Notes: generated by a model from the letters alone, not told the origin. A stretch of 64,000 bases of DNA from Astropecten irregularis (GCA_963971285.1 OZ020247.1:15334614-15398613), one strand, 5' to 3'. Shown: positions 33,276-44,587, counted from the stretch's first letter. Numbers and translations: made by a program.

Positions 33276-34352
33276 TTGATGAAGGAGATCTCGCATCCAG
33301 CGATGACCGTGACCGGGTCGTGGCGCGATTCAAAGCAGAGCGGTCAATATACTCGCTGCCGGCTGATCTCGAATTCCAAGTATCTGAGTCTGGAGATTTG
33401 TGCGTCAAGTGGGGTCGTGACTGGAAACTATTGACATGGAAGAATGATACAACAAAGTTTCTGAGCAGTTCTTCAATCGAGATATATGGGGTACTCTTGG
33501 CCCGAGCCTTGGGAGTGACGCGCTGATGGTGCCCCGCCGTCCCGTGATATTCTCGATGAACTGATTAACTCTGCAGAAAAGGCCGATGCGGCTGTCCAAG
33601 CAAGCGCCGATGACATTGATAAGAGCGTTGATAATCTCAGTATGTCAATTGAGTCAATTACCGCAGAAGACACCCTGCCCCTTAGAGACCTTCTAGGACT
33701 CGACAGAGCTCTGAGAGATTTGCGTGGCACAAAAGCGGTGCAAGAGAGCAAAAAGGTTTCTCTCCAACAGGCAATCGCGGATCTTCGCAACGAACTTGAG
33801 CGCCCTGGGACGTCTGAACGAGCTGATCAAATCGAGCGTGAAATCCAAAAGGCTGAAGAGCAGCTCGCAGCAACCCAAGAAAGCATCGACACCCTCAACC
33901 TACAATTCCGATCGCAGGTCCGCCAAATCCGGGAGACTATAACAAGGGTCTTAGACAAAAACACAAGCCTGGCCGAGAGGCTGCGGACTCTGTTCCGCGA
34001 GCAGGGCGTCACCATAGCCAGCATTATAACTGCGCTTGGCTTCATCATCAGCACTCTGGTCCTTGCCTTGACTGGCGGGTCCGGGGTTGCACCACCTCCC
34101 ACACCTCCCACGCCCCCAAATAAGGAGGGGATAAAAGAGTGGGCAAAAAAGCACTTGCAAGCTCTCGGGCACACATTAGCCCAATTGGCTGGAAAGGCCG
34201 CAGCCGCGCTACCCGGCATCATCGGAAGCATTATATCTTGGCTCCTCAACCTCTTGAGTAAAACTGCCGGCTGGCTTGCAGAAAACCTGTGGGCACTCGT
34301 GGTTGCCATCGGCGGCCTGTTGATCGTAATTGTGCGAGAGCGGCTAGCGTAG
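33276..34352 (+). pseudogene. cluster ORF A, copy 2, frameshifted
   Basis: Same protein as at 13429 (beta-rich start, coiled coil, membrane helix, PPTPPTPP hinge, Gly/Ala-rich membrane tail). A one-base insertion near 33522 (GACGCGCTGATGG against GACGCCTGATGG) shifts the frame after the beta-rich segment. From 33642 to 34352 the frame is open through the hinge and tail, with GAG where copy 1 has TAG. The two copies thus carry different lesions. Confidence 0.65.
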
Positions 34353-34562
34353 AGCAAGCCAACCCAGGCCAACAGCTACACCAACAACAACCAGTGCGGT
34401 GAGTCCGTCGTAGTGGGCTTGCACCTCCGGTTGTATTGCAACGTGTGGGACCGCCTCGACTGGTGTTGCAACGGGCTTCTTGACTGGATGCAGCTGTGTT
34501 GTCGGTTGTATCGCAACGGGTGCCTCTACTGGCTGTGCTGGCCCTGCAGCTGGCCCCTCCAT
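34344..34562 (-). CDS. cluster ORF B, copy 2
   Basis: 72 residues, as at 14496-14714, with one visible difference (VKKPVA for VKAPVA). Intact with the same C-terminal membrane helix. The only cluster ORF open in both copies. Its partner gene upstream on the minus strand has been deleted here. Confidence 0.5.
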   Translation of the reverse strand: MEGPAAGPAQPVEAPVAIQPTTQLHPVKKPVATPVEAVPHVAIQPEVQAHYDGLTALVVVGVAVGLGWLALR

Positions 34563-34783
34563 ATCGTACGACTGTGATGGAGTCGAGGGTTCATCGTCTG
34601 AAATTTTGTGGCGCTCTGAGTCTACTCATGGAGCTCGGAGGATTATTAGTAACCCTATATTAGGGTTCATCTGTGAAAAAATTTTATGAAAAGGTTTTTC
34701 AACTGATTTGAGTAGGTATGGGTGTCAACATTTACCAAAAAAAAGTTAGGTGGGGTAGGGGGTGGGGAAAGTACTTTTTCTCG

Positions 34784-34803
34784 AGGTCAAAGGTCATTGA
34801 CCT
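34784..34803. promoter_or_regulatory. composite nuclear-receptor-like site in the TIR
   Basis: AGGTCAAAGGTCATTGACCT combines a direct repeat of AGGTCA spaced by 1 and an inverted repeat spaced by 1. Repeated at 34946-34965 and, inverted, at 38394-38413 and 38556-38575. Binding is not shown by sequence alone. Confidence 0.4.
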
Positions 34804-35764
34804 TTTCTAATAGCACTAACACCTGTAACTAGGCAATTAAATATAGTATAAGGGTGATATTGGTTTCAAAATGCAGAGAATCACACCGGAAGGTGACCCA
34901 AAATAAAATTTGAAATCTACGATGAAACCCTGACCTTCCAATTTGAGGTCAAAGGTCATTGACCTCTTGTAATACCACCGAAAACTGTAATTATGCAATG
35001 AAACATAGTACATGAATGAGATTTGTGCCAAAAACAGGGAATCCTAAACAATCTATCATATTTTGAACTTGCTTCATAGGTGTAGGCCTTACATAATGCC
35101 AATACTTAGGCATAAGTGATGGATAATAACTACTACGCATTAGCTTGTGTCAAGGTCATTCACTAGAAACTGTATCTGAACAGCAATATCTATGTGTACA
35201 AACCTCAAAATACACACATGTCATTTGTCATAATGTTCTTATGCACCGCATTGTACCGCAAAATGATGAATGTCCACTTTTACTATGAACTTAACATTGA
35301 CCCTCAATTAAGAGGTCAAAGGTTAAATAATATAATAGGTGTATAACCAGACTAAATTCATGTGCAGCTGATGTGAATTTAAAAGACATGCATCTCTGCT
35401 CGCGAAGATGAAATACATATTAAATTTAGATTATTAATGCCATATGCATAACATTGTACTGCAAGAATGCAAACATACAAGATTGTAATTGTCCCTAAGA
35501 ATCGTTTGATCTCCTCTATAGGTAAAATGGAACGTTCTTTTTGTTTAGGAGGGCCTGAATCGTTTAGATCCTAATAAATCTTTATCGAAGGCTAAATGAC
35601 AAGAGGACAAGAAGAAATGGGGCTGGGGAACTGGGATCAACAAGGTAACTATGGGGTATCAGAAAGAGGACTAGGGAAGATGGAGAATGAGGTGCCGCCC
35701 AACAAGTTCGCTTGGGGTTTGAATTAAAATGAAAAGGAGACAACAAATAAATAATTTAATAATA

Positions 35765-36085
35765 ATAATAATTTGGGAGGCTAATCGTCCTTACTCGCAG
35801 TCATGCATGGGGTGCTGAATTGCGAAGGATGCGACATAAACATGATCGAGTAGCGGGCTTTCCTGGGTACCCTTGGCTGCCAGCAACATCAACCCATATG
35901 ATCACGGAGCACAGCCTGAGATCAAAAGGGTAACATTTTTTTGAAGGGAGGAAACCCGAAAACCCCGGAGAAAAACTCTTATAGCATAGGAGAGAACCAA
36001 CACACAACTCTACTTTCATATGACCCAAGCCGGGATTGAACCCGGGCCGGGCCATGTTGGTGAGCGGCGAGTGCTCCCTATGTTA
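35765..36085 (-). mobile_element. tRNA-derived SINE-like fragment
   Basis: On the minus strand GGGTTCAATCCCGGC matches a Pol III B box. The adjoining CCCGAAAACCCCGGAG stretch is typical of tRNA-type SINEs seen in marine invertebrates. An A box is not evident. It sits between an ATA-type microsatellite (about 35745-35772) and the LINE relic. Confidence 0.5.
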
Positions 36086-36261
36086 CTCAAATTTCCTTCC
36101 TGGATGTTTAGGCCATGGGGTTGAATGTCCGCAGAGTTTTCATCCGTACTTTCTCGCTGCTTAGATGGACCAAGTCTCTGCGGTGGCCAAGTGAATCAGT
36201 GCCCTGTAAGATCATATCAGATATTATGTGGTTAGACAGATTGAAGTGGAGACCCACTGAT

Positions 36262-37565
36262 CTCTAGTCCACGCGGGACGTCGTGTCGGACGAGGCTCTC
36301 AATGCCACCCAGGAGCTGCCAGTGCTGGACGCCAGACCAACTGAGGAGGAGCTGAGCAAGGCTATTGACTCTCTGTCGACTGGACCGGCCAGGCTCCAGG
36401 AGAGGAAAGCATACCCCTTGAGGTCATCAAGAGCGGGAAGGATGCACTGCTGCAGGACCAGCATAAGCTGCTCTGCCTGTGCTGGAGGGATGAGGTCTCT
36501 GTGCCGAGGGACATGCATGACACCAGGATTGTGACTTTCAATAAACACAATTGCATCTGCAGTGGTTGTAACAGCTACAGGGGTATCTCCATACTCAACA
36601 TTATCGGCAAAGTCTTTGCAAGAGTCGTCCTGGCCCGACTGCAGGTCCCACCAGTGCGAGTCTACCCTGAGTCTGACACAGTGCGGGTTCAGGGCATGAA
36701 AATCTACTACCCACATATTTTTCCATAAGACAACAACAGGAGAAATGTCGCAAACGGATCAAGCCTCTCTACCTCACCTTCATCGACCTGATGAAAGCCT
36801 TTTACCTTGTCAGCAGAAGCGGACTGTTCAGCATCCCGTAGAAGGTTGGCTGTCCCCAGCCCCGGAGACTGCTTACTATCGTGGAATCCTTAAAGAGCAC
36901 TGTTTTCTTCAACTGAGGAGTATCTGAGCTGTTTCCCGACGATCAGCAGTAGAGTAAAGCAGGGCTGAGTGCTCACTCCGACACTCTTCTGGATCTTCTT
37001 CTCCACGTTCCTGTCCTATGCCTTTCGAAAAATGACAATGGTGTGTAAACCTGCACACGTCTGATGGGCACCTCCTCAACCTCGCCAGACTCTGGGCAAA
37101 GACCTAGGTCCGAAGCGTCACCATTAGGGAAGCCATATTTGCTGATGATGCAACCCTAGCGACCCACATCGTCCCAATGGAATTTGGTCTCACCATCAAT
37201 TTAGAGACAAAGGTGATGACCCAGGGCACTGACTCACCTCCATCCATCCACATCGGGGACTACATCCTGAACCCAGTCAGCCAGTTACAGTACCACGGCT
37301 CAACGATCGCATCAAACCTGTCGCCGGAGCCAGAGATCACCGCCAGGATCTCCAAGGCAGTGGGGGTGATGTACGAGCTCCAAAAGAGGGTGTGGTCGAA
37401 CAACAACTTGACTGACCACACCAAGATGCAGGTTTACAGAGCATGCGTTCTCAGCACCCTGCTCTACTCAAGTGAGGCTTAGACACTCTATGCAATTCAG
37501 GAGAGGATCAAGGCTCAACAGTTTTCACATTCGCTGCCTCAGGATCGGATCCCCTCCACCGAAGT
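36262..37565 (+). pseudogene. degenerate LINE reverse transcriptase
   Basis: Fragments in shifting frames: EELSKAIDSLSTGPA, then NSYRGISILNIIGKVFARVVLARLQ, VYPES, FIDLMKAF, later a fragment with ADDATL (FADDA-like), then IHIGDYILNPVSQLQYHGSTI and VWSNNNLTDHTKMQVYRACV. The order and wording are those of a non-LTR reverse transcriptase and its C-terminal region (RTE/jockey-like type of animals). Many stops and shifts make it dead. It lies inside the long-TIR element, so it either inserted there or was captured. Confidence 0.85.
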
Positions 37566-38127
37566 GCTTGAGCATGCAGGCAGTGGTCGATTTCACAAAG
37601 ATTTACAATTAACCTTTTTATATGAGTTGTACCCGTTTCCATAGTAACTAGCATTGTGATATCGTGCTTAGCAATTAATATTGATATGCCCAGGACTGCC
37701 ATCTATCTTTGCCCTCCTGACCCAGAGCCGCTTGCCTCTTGCATCCCAAAGAATCTGCTCTACGGTGAGCTCGCGGTCTTCCCCCACCGCTTCAAAGATT
37801 CCTGCAAATGTAACTTGAGAGGTGTGGGAATGGGAATGACTCGCTGAGGACCATGGAGCCTGGAAGTCAGCCGTTCGAAGCAGGGACAAACCATTATTAC
37901 CATCCTCCAGTAGAAGTTCCATAGACCCATGGAGCAGCCACAGCCTTCGTCTGCCCATCCTGTTACACGGACTGTCATTCCTGCATCAGCCTGTACGTAC
38001 AGCTGCAGCAGGAGATGCAGCACCTAACAGTGACTCTCAAAGAGTGCATCCATTGTCTTATAGGAATATAAAGAAGCAAGGAGGCCAACGCCGACAATGA
38101 GAGTTCTGTGCACTAGTACAGTACAAA
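37566..38127. other. unidentified interior of the long-TIR element
   Basis: The start (about 37583-37680) resembles the GATTTCACAAAG MITE found at 54844-54993. The rest has a minus-strand open stretch (37668-37958) that I do not recognise and do not call a gene. Confidence 0.4.
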
Positions 38128-38722
38128 GGACAAATGACATGTGTGTATTTTGAGGTTTGTACACATAGATATTGCTGTTCAGATACAGTTTCTAGTGAAT
38201 GACCTTGACACAAGCTGATGCGTAGTAGTTTAATATTATCCAGCACTTATGCCTAAGTATTGGCATTATGTAAGGCCTACACCTAAGAAGCAAGTTCAAA
38301 ATATGATTGTTTAGGATTCCCTGTTTTTTGGCACAAATCTCATTCATGTACTATGTTTCATTGCATAATTACAGTTTTCGGTGCTATTACAAGAGGTCAA
38401 TGACCTTTGACCTCAAATTGAAGGGTCAGGGTTTCATCGTAGATTTCAAATTTTATTTTGGGTCTCCTTCCGGTGTGATTCTCTGCATTTTGAAACCAAT
38501 ATCACCCTTTTACTATATTTTATTGCCTAGTTACAGGTGTTAGTGCTATAAGAAAAGGTCAATGACCTTTGACCTCGAGAAAAAGTACTTTCCCCACCCC
38601 CTACCCCACCTAACTTTTTTTTGGTAAATGTTGACACCCATACCTACTCAAATCAGTTGAAAAACCTTTTCATAAAATTTTTTCACAGATTGGCTACAAA
38701 AGTGGCTAATTTCGGGTTACTA

Positions 38723-39216
38723 TATGGTTCCGCCTGGGTTATATACCATTGAACACCTATCGACATTTTTCATGGAAGTGATTCCTGGTTTAACATTCAA
38801 TATATCTAAGGCAACTGGTGTGATCACGCTCAATATCCCAGGGTCTGATGGCGAGATAAGACTCAGTAGTGATTTACGCCGGATTTTGGGCATTGACGAA
38901 AAGGGTTGGTTTGGTGGGATTATGAGGGAGACAACCCGGTACAATTTATTCCCCACAAGTGGTTTTATATTTATCTCGACCAACTCTCAACCAGCTCTAA
39001 TCATGTTGATGGTGCTCCCTCGACCCTGTTTGCGATAGTCCCAGCCGCAGCTGGTGGTACTGTAGACATAACCCCTCCATACCCCATGTATAAAAAATTA
39101 CAAATTGGACATATCCATCAATTAAATATATACGTGTGTTAGATGAAAAAGGTGTGGTAGTGAAAAACCATCAGATACCCATCACCGCAGTTCTTGAGAT
39201 TCGAGAAAATGCCTAA
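38723..39216 (+). pseudogene. cluster ORF E, copy 2, 5'-less and frameshifted
   Basis: Lacks the first about 60 codons: part deleted, part left at 34588-34646. The frame to 39038 passes LRRILGI. The YEGDNPVQF frame (38906-39142) then ends because of an extra TA near 39130. Compared with copy 1 there is one more T in GGGATTATGAGG. Dead. Confidence 0.65.
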
Positions 39217-39858
39217 GCTGCCAACAGCGCCGCCAGTCGAGACGACTGAAATAGAGTCGATATATCCTAAGCTCGATCCACCCGGGTCGCAACAAGACGA
39301 GGGGTCTAGCTTTCGTCTGACTGAAATCCGCGACCTAGAGCGCCGCCTAGAGCACGAGAGAGCTGAAAGAGCCAAGCTATACAAAAAATACCGCAGAGCT
39401 ATCAACGTCGTTGATGGTGTTGACACAGTATTGGTCGCATCTAGTATTGGAATGGGTGCGGCGGGTGTGGGCCTGCTCTCCACGATCATAGCCGCACCCG
39501 TTGTCGTTGCACTCGAGGCGGCTGCTCTCGTTTGTGGTCTGACCGGTATTGCCGGGAAATACGTCTCACGGCGGCTCCTAGTAAAAGCCGAAAACGCGAC
39601 GAGATTCGCATTCTCGCCCTATCTAAGCTCAACAGCATAACGGATGTGATCATAACGGATGGGCACATCTCCCAATCCGAGTTCAAGCTCGTATTCGAGG
39701 AGGTAGAAAAATATAGCCAAATGAAGGCTGATATTCAGAAAAAATCTCGCAAAGCTTACACCGCTCAAGGGAGCGAAGTGGCAAAAAACGAGCTCATGGC
39801 CGAGGCCCTAGCCTTACTAATGAAAGAGCTCGCTGCCAAGCAACCGACATCGAAATAA
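39209..39858 (+). pseudogene. cluster ORF F/G, copy 2, same frameshift as copy 1
   Basis: Essentially identical to 16752-17401 including the phase change at the A run (near 39597). The break therefore existed before the two clusters separated, or the protein is made by frameshifting, or it is two proteins. Confidence 0.6.
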
Positions 39859-40168
39859 AATGTGGTTGCTTCAAACTTGTTTATACATCGCGCACATCCC
39901 CTGATCGCCCGCCGCCATATTGCAACCCGCCGTAGCCTGCGTCAGTAGCTGGCCCTGCCCAACCGTTTAATGTGAGCCTTTTAATCGGTTGGCAGTACAA
40001 CCGTTTCTGTTTTGCACACACGCCTTAATGATTAACACCAAGGCTGGTGCCAATCATCAACCCGGCACACGCCACAGAGTGACCTTTGGACCGCTACAAC
40101 CAACCACACGCCTGGGCTAGCGAGTGGCAAGGGCGGGTGCGCCAGAACCCCCATTTTTTATACTACTT

Positions 40169-40665
40169 TATATAACACCTTAATAGATCCTTGTCATTTG
40201 ATTGGAGGATTGTATGTCACGTGATATTTGATAAATAGACCAATTCATGGCTTACGTCACAGCCGTTATAATTTGTTCCATCCACCGTGTATTTTTGGTT
40301 CCATCCGATTTGTACCATTGTACGCCAGGGACTCTAATACGTGATTGGTCAAGCGGCGTTCCATTTATTTGTCACTGCGTGCGCGCGTACGCGTTGGTGT
40401 GCAACGCGCGTTACTGTAATTAGAGCATATAGTTTGCCAAGATTTTAAGCTTTTTTTGTCTCGCTAGCTCTTAAAATGTTATCCTCCAATCAAAATCAAA
40501 TGACAAAGATCTACTTAGATGTTATATAAAACAAATAATGAATGTTTCACATTCGTAGAATGGAAAAAATAATTTCATTCGGCTTCGCCTCGTGAAATGG
40601 AACAGTCCATCTGTCACCTCATGAAATTATTTTTACCATTCCACTCATAAACATTCATTATTTGT
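40169..40665. repeat. inverted-repeat element plus palindromic MITE, copy 2
   Basis: Paralogue of 17712-18208: first element about 40169-40528, second 40530-40665, with the same arms. Marks the right edge of the cluster copy. Confidence 0.75.
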
Positions 40666-40693
40666 ATAGAGGAACACCGCTAGAGTCTGGACC

Positions 40694-40700
40694 TATAAAA
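40694..40700 (+). promoter_or_regulatory. TATA box, type A (copy 10)
   Basis: TATAAAA in type A context. The uORF follows at 40787-40870. Confidence 0.55.
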
Positions 40701-41012
40701 TGTCATCCCCAATATTGAGCAAGTTTGGATCGTAGCACTAGCCTCTTATATTCTAGGAAACTACGAGCTGAACGAAGTCGAGATAAATGCCACAGTGTGG
40801 GGATTTTCATCCTTTCAGAGTATCGATGCTTGGCCGGCGAGGACCCGTTCTTTCACCGGTGTGTTTTTAGGATCGCCACTGGCAAACTCACTAAAGCCAG
40901 ACTTTTTATTGATGTGAGACTTCTAAAGCTTCATTTTCTTGCAATTTCAAAACATTTTTCCAAAACGAAGACGCAGTATAAACATTCTGGTCTTTCAAGA
41001 AGCTAATCCATC

Positions 41013-42143
41013 ATGGGATCAGGCATAACTTCAGGTGAGTGCAGTGAAGAGAACACTATTAACATCACCGAGGAGACAGTTTCTGAGTGGCTGTATACTT
41101 CAACTGATGTCACGATCACAACCATCGTCATGCCGATTATTTGGTGTTTTGGTATCCTCACTAACTCGTGTTTTCTCTTTGTCGTGTGCCGTGTACCTTC
41201 AATGAGATCAGAGACTGGTATATACTTAGCAAACTTGGCAGTCGCTGATATACTCTATCCGAGTTTATCCGCTATGAGACATATCTGGAGATATACAGTA
41301 TCGCCAGTGGTGTCCCACTATCCATTCGTGAATTCGGCAGAATGTGTCAGTTATTGGCTTCCTATGCATGTCTTATATTACTTTGGCATTGCATTGGTAA
41401 CCATGGTCACATATGAGAGATATCTTGCACTGTGTTATCCCATTCAACATCTTCAAATCCGTGGACAACGACGAACCTGTAAAATGGTTGCCATCTGCTG
41501 GCTGGCGGGGTTCGTATGTGGAGGATCACTAATTCCTGCTTTTGGTAAACTAAACTTGACGTGTCTGCGATGGCCTACAAACAAAAATTCAGGATTACCG
41601 TCATCTTATGCACGCTGTGGGTTCGTACAGCCGTGGGTTGTATATTACTATGTTCCACTGGATAACATTTTCTGGCTGATTGCATTGGTATATAACGTGT
41701 ACATGTACATCCACATCGTACAAACATTACGCAAGCGAAAGAAATTGAATTGCAGAAATGAAAAGAAGCAATCAAGCCAAGTTGCCAAGATGCTGGTAGT
41801 CAATGGTGTTGTATTCTTCCTATGCCAGGCCCCATATTACTTCATATCTCTTACTGCCTGGATCTGTGACGCAGCCCAAATACCTAATCCAATCACTACT
41901 GCGCTGGGAAATTGGTCTACAGCTTCTTTGATTGGCCTAGCACCTCTGTATTTGAATTCGATGGTGAATCCATTGATATACAATGCAATGAGTTCACAAT
42001 ACCGAGCTGCGTTTCGTCAAGCATTCCAGCGAAGAAGGCGACAGAAACAGCCAGGTTCCACTCATCTTCCTTTATCCATCAGTCAAGCAAGAAACCAAAA
42101 TGTTACCATGGAAACTGCAGGAAGACCACATGAAGACATTTGA
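41013..42143 (+). CDS. rhodopsin-class GPCR, array copy 10 (type A)
   Basis: Intronless 376-residue receptor, very close to copy 5 with all class A landmarks. In intracellular loop 2 it reads YPIQHLQIRGQRRTCKM where other type A copies have YPIKHLQIRGRQRTCKM. The IQH and RR bases look imported from type C (IQHLQIRGRRRTW), a short candidate conversion tract at about 41443-41475. Tail ends HEDI. Intact. Confidence 0.95.
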   Translation: MGSGITSGECSEENTINITEETVSEWLYTSTDVTITTIVMPIIWCFGILTNSCFLFVVCRVPSMRSETGIYLANLAVADILYPSLSAMRHIWRYTVSPVVSHYPFVNSAECVSYWLPMHVLYYFGIALVTMVTYERYLALCYPIQHLQIRGQRRTCKMVAICWLAGFVCGGSLIPAFGKLNLTCLRWPTNKNSGLPSSYARCGFVQPWVVYYYVPLDNIFWLIALVYNVYMYIHIVQTLRKRKKLNCRNEKKQSSQVAKMLVVNGVVFFLCQAPYYFISLTAWICDAAQIPNPITTALGNWSTASLIGLAPLYLNSMVNPLIYNAMSSQYRAAFRQAFQRRRRQKQPGSTHLPLSISQARNQNVTMETAGRPHEDI

Positions 42144-43255
42144 GTCGTTTTTACATTATTTTACACGATCTGTTTAATTATGATTTACCATTAGACTCTG
42201 CACAGTCATACACCGCTCAGTGGTATGTATCTATCGGTAAAGTTGCTTGGATTCAAATTGATAGAATGATTATCACAGGTATTAAATCATAGTCTTAACA
42301 TTTTTTGAGAAATTGAGATACACGTAGGCATACCTTCGTAGCAGTTTGAAAGTGTTTATTGTGTTTGAACTTTTCTTCTTTATGCACTATATAGACAAAG
42401 AACAAACTGCAAAAGAATGTACTGCCGCAGGCTGTGTTAACCATTTTGTACGTAACGTCTTTATATCGACCACTTGGTTCCTCTTTGACCCGAAGTGGAC
42501 TCGGTTCCGCACCGCCCAATGCACGCAGCGTCATCAAGATTCAATTAATGTGGAACAAGACAACATGCATAAATACGGCATTTCTCCCTGTTCTGTGTGG
42601 AGCTTTGGGAATGTTTTTACTAGGTATAGATGTGACCCATTTTTAATGCAAAATACAAATATCCATTTCCGTCCCTGGCTCTAACGGGCAACTGTAACTC
42701 TTCAACTTGAGTGGCTTTCGGCCTTATTTAGGGCAATTTCCCGCGCATTATGGAGGAAAACAAAATTAATATCGTGCAGGCTGGACAGTGCATAAGCCTG
42801 CTATACTGACAGTGTGGCAGGAATTGAAGATCATTCAATACTGCATGACTGTCTTGAGAACTGCGAACGAATATTATCCATGCAGATGACGCAGTTCAGA
42901 GTGAATTGAAGCTTGATTCACGTTTAGATAGCGTCGGCTTCCAGAGAGATATGTTTTCCAAATCGTCATAGTTGCAGAAAAGACTGTGTGAACAAACTGT
43001 TTGGTTTTATTTTGATTTGACGAATACTGGAAATAACGTTTGCCGATCAGTAGTTCAAGCAGTTCCAAAAATGTTAAGATGCAGTAACGCAATTCGGCAT
43101 TTGAACCGTATTTCTAAGAAAGACACACGCGGAGCTTGGTCTTATGAAAGCTTTATTTTTGCTGATTGAGAGGAAACAAACGTTCATACCAATAAGAAGG
43201 GATAACGTGAAGATTGGTACTGTAATTGTGTGCATTTTCAAGACGATAATCCATT
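42144..43255. other. 3' region of copy 10 and type C upstream region
   Basis: Noncoding. Paralogue of 19703-20811. No gene. Confidence 0.55.
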
Positions 43256-44410
43256 ATGGGATCAGGCATAACATCAGGTGAGTGCAGTGAAGAACACACT
43301 ATTAACATCACCGAGGAGACAGTTTCTGAGTGGCTGTATTCTTCAACTGATGTCAAGATCATAACCATCGTCATGCCGATTATTTGGTGTCTTGGTATCC
43401 TCACTAACTCGTGTTTTCTCTTTGTCGTGTACCGTGTGCCTTCAATGAGAACGGAGACTGGTATTTGCCTAGCAAACTTGGCACTCGTCGATGCAGTCTA
43501 TCCGGGTTTATCCGCCGCGAGGCATATCTGGAGATATACAGTATCGCCAGTGGTGTTCCACTATCCATTTGTGAATTCGGCAGAATGTTTTAGTTATCTT
43601 CTTGGCGTTTACTCTATATACAACATTGGCATTGCACTGGTGACCGTGGTAACATATGAAAGATATTATGCATTGTGCCATCCCATTCAACATCTTCAAG
43701 TCCGCGGACGTCGACGAACCTGGAGAATGGTTGCCATCGGCTGGCTTTTGGGATTCATCACTGGTGTCGTTCTGTCCCCTGCTTTTGGTAAATCAGCATG
43801 GTCGTGTCTACGGTGGCCTGAAAACAACAAATATTCGGGATTTCCATCAGCTTATGCATACTGTGGATTGGTACAGCCGTGGGTTGTGTATTACGAAGTA
43901 CCTCTTGACAGTATAACGTGGCTGATTGTAGCAGTATCTAACGTGTACATGTACATTCGGATCATGGGAACATTAAACAAGCGAAAGAAATTAAATTGCA
44001 GAAAAGAAAACAAGAAGATGAGCCAACAATCAAACCAAGTTGCCAAAATGCTGGTAGTCAATGGTGTTGTATTCTTCCTATGCCAGACCCCATATTACTT
44101 CATATCTGTCACTGTGTGGATCTGTGACATAGTCCAGATACCCAATCCAATCGATTCTGCACTGGGAAATAGGTCTACAGCTTCTTTCATTGGCCTAGCA
44201 CCACTGTATGTGAATTCAATGGTGAATCCATTGATTTACACCGCTTTAAGTTCACAATACCGAGCTGCGTTTCGCCAAGCATTCCTCATGCGAAGGGGGC
44301 GACAGATACAGCCAAGTTCTACCGTCTTCTTTAATCAGTCAAGCCAAGCAAGACAACATAGCGTTTCCATGGATACTTCCAGACCTCGCGAAGAAAATTG
44401 CGTTGGTTAA
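43256..44410 (+). CDS. rhodopsin-class GPCR, array copy 11 (type C)
   Basis: Intronless 384-residue receptor, nearly identical to copy 6. Visible differences are SAARHIW for SASRHIW, a Ser/Ile change in TM3 (VYSIYNIG) and QHLQVRG for QHLQIRG. All class A motifs present; tail ends EENCVG. Intact. Confidence 0.95.
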   Translation: MGSGITSGECSEEHTINITEETVSEWLYSSTDVKIITIVMPIIWCLGILTNSCFLFVVYRVPSMRTETGICLANLALVDAVYPGLSAARHIWRYTVSPVVFHYPFVNSAECFSYLLGVYSIYNIGIALVTVVTYERYYALCHPIQHLQVRGRRRTWRMVAIGWLLGFITGVVLSPAFGKSAWSCLRWPENNKYSGFPSAYAYCGLVQPWVVYYEVPLDSITWLIVAVSNVYMYIRIMGTLNKRKKLNCRKENKKMSQQSNQVAKMLVVNGVVFFLCQTPYYFISVTVWICDIVQIPNPIDSALGNRSTASFIGLAPLYVNSMVNPLIYTALSSQYRAAFRQAFLMRRGRQIQPSSTVFFNQSSQARQHSVSMDTSRPREENCVG

Positions 44411-44444
44411 TAAGTTGAAGTATAGTCGTGTGTTACACATACGT

Positions 44445-44518
44445 ATGGTGACTTTAAAGGGACATCGCAAACAAATATTGACGCCAATATTGACGCCAAT
44501 ATTCGCGACTTTTACCCG
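44445..44518. mobile_element. palindromic MITE, left arm only
   Basis: Same start as 10772 but cut after GCGACTTTTACCC and joined to sequence equivalent to about 11350. About 0.5 kb of flank is deleted in this block. Confidence 0.8.
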
Positions 44519-44587
44519 ATTTACAATCGATTTACACGATTGGTAAAGGTCAGAGAACAGCGCTCATTACTTTGTCTAATCCAACAT

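Larger units (their letters stand above)
33276..34646. mobile_element. virus/transposon-like gene cluster, copy 2, left part
   Basis: Same left boundary as copy 1 (after CGCTTGGCCTCGGGC). It carries ORF A and ORF B, then jumps at about 34587 from the equivalent of 14737 to that of 16210, a deletion of about 1.47 kb that removes ORF C/D, the hAT MITE and the start of ORF E. The cluster is then interrupted at 34647 by the long-TIR element. Confidence 0.8.
34647..38722. mobile_element. 4.08-kb element with about 585-bp terminal inverted repeats
   Basis: The ends TAGTAACCC ... GGGTTACTA are flanked by TAT (34644-34646 and 38723-38725). The empty site is seen in copy 1 at about 16268 (GGATTATGGTTCC). 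Arms at about 34647-35230 and 38128-38722 match through several hundred bp, with a short difference near the very ends. The interior holds a SINE-like piece, a dead LINE reverse transcriptase and unidentified sequence, but no recognisable transposase. It is therefore a non-autonomous or foldback-type element. The 3-bp duplication fits several DNA transposon groups. Confidence 0.85.
38723..40168. mobile_element. virus/transposon-like gene cluster, copy 2, right part
   Basis: Resumes the cluster exactly where the long-TIR element interrupted it and matches 16268-17711 with few differences. Includes the ORF E remainder, ORF F/G and the noncoding right part. Confidence 0.8.

Noticed and set aside
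37668-37958. Minus-strand 96-codon ORF inside the long-TIR element
   Set aside because: No family recognised, no support from a second copy, and surrounded by relics.
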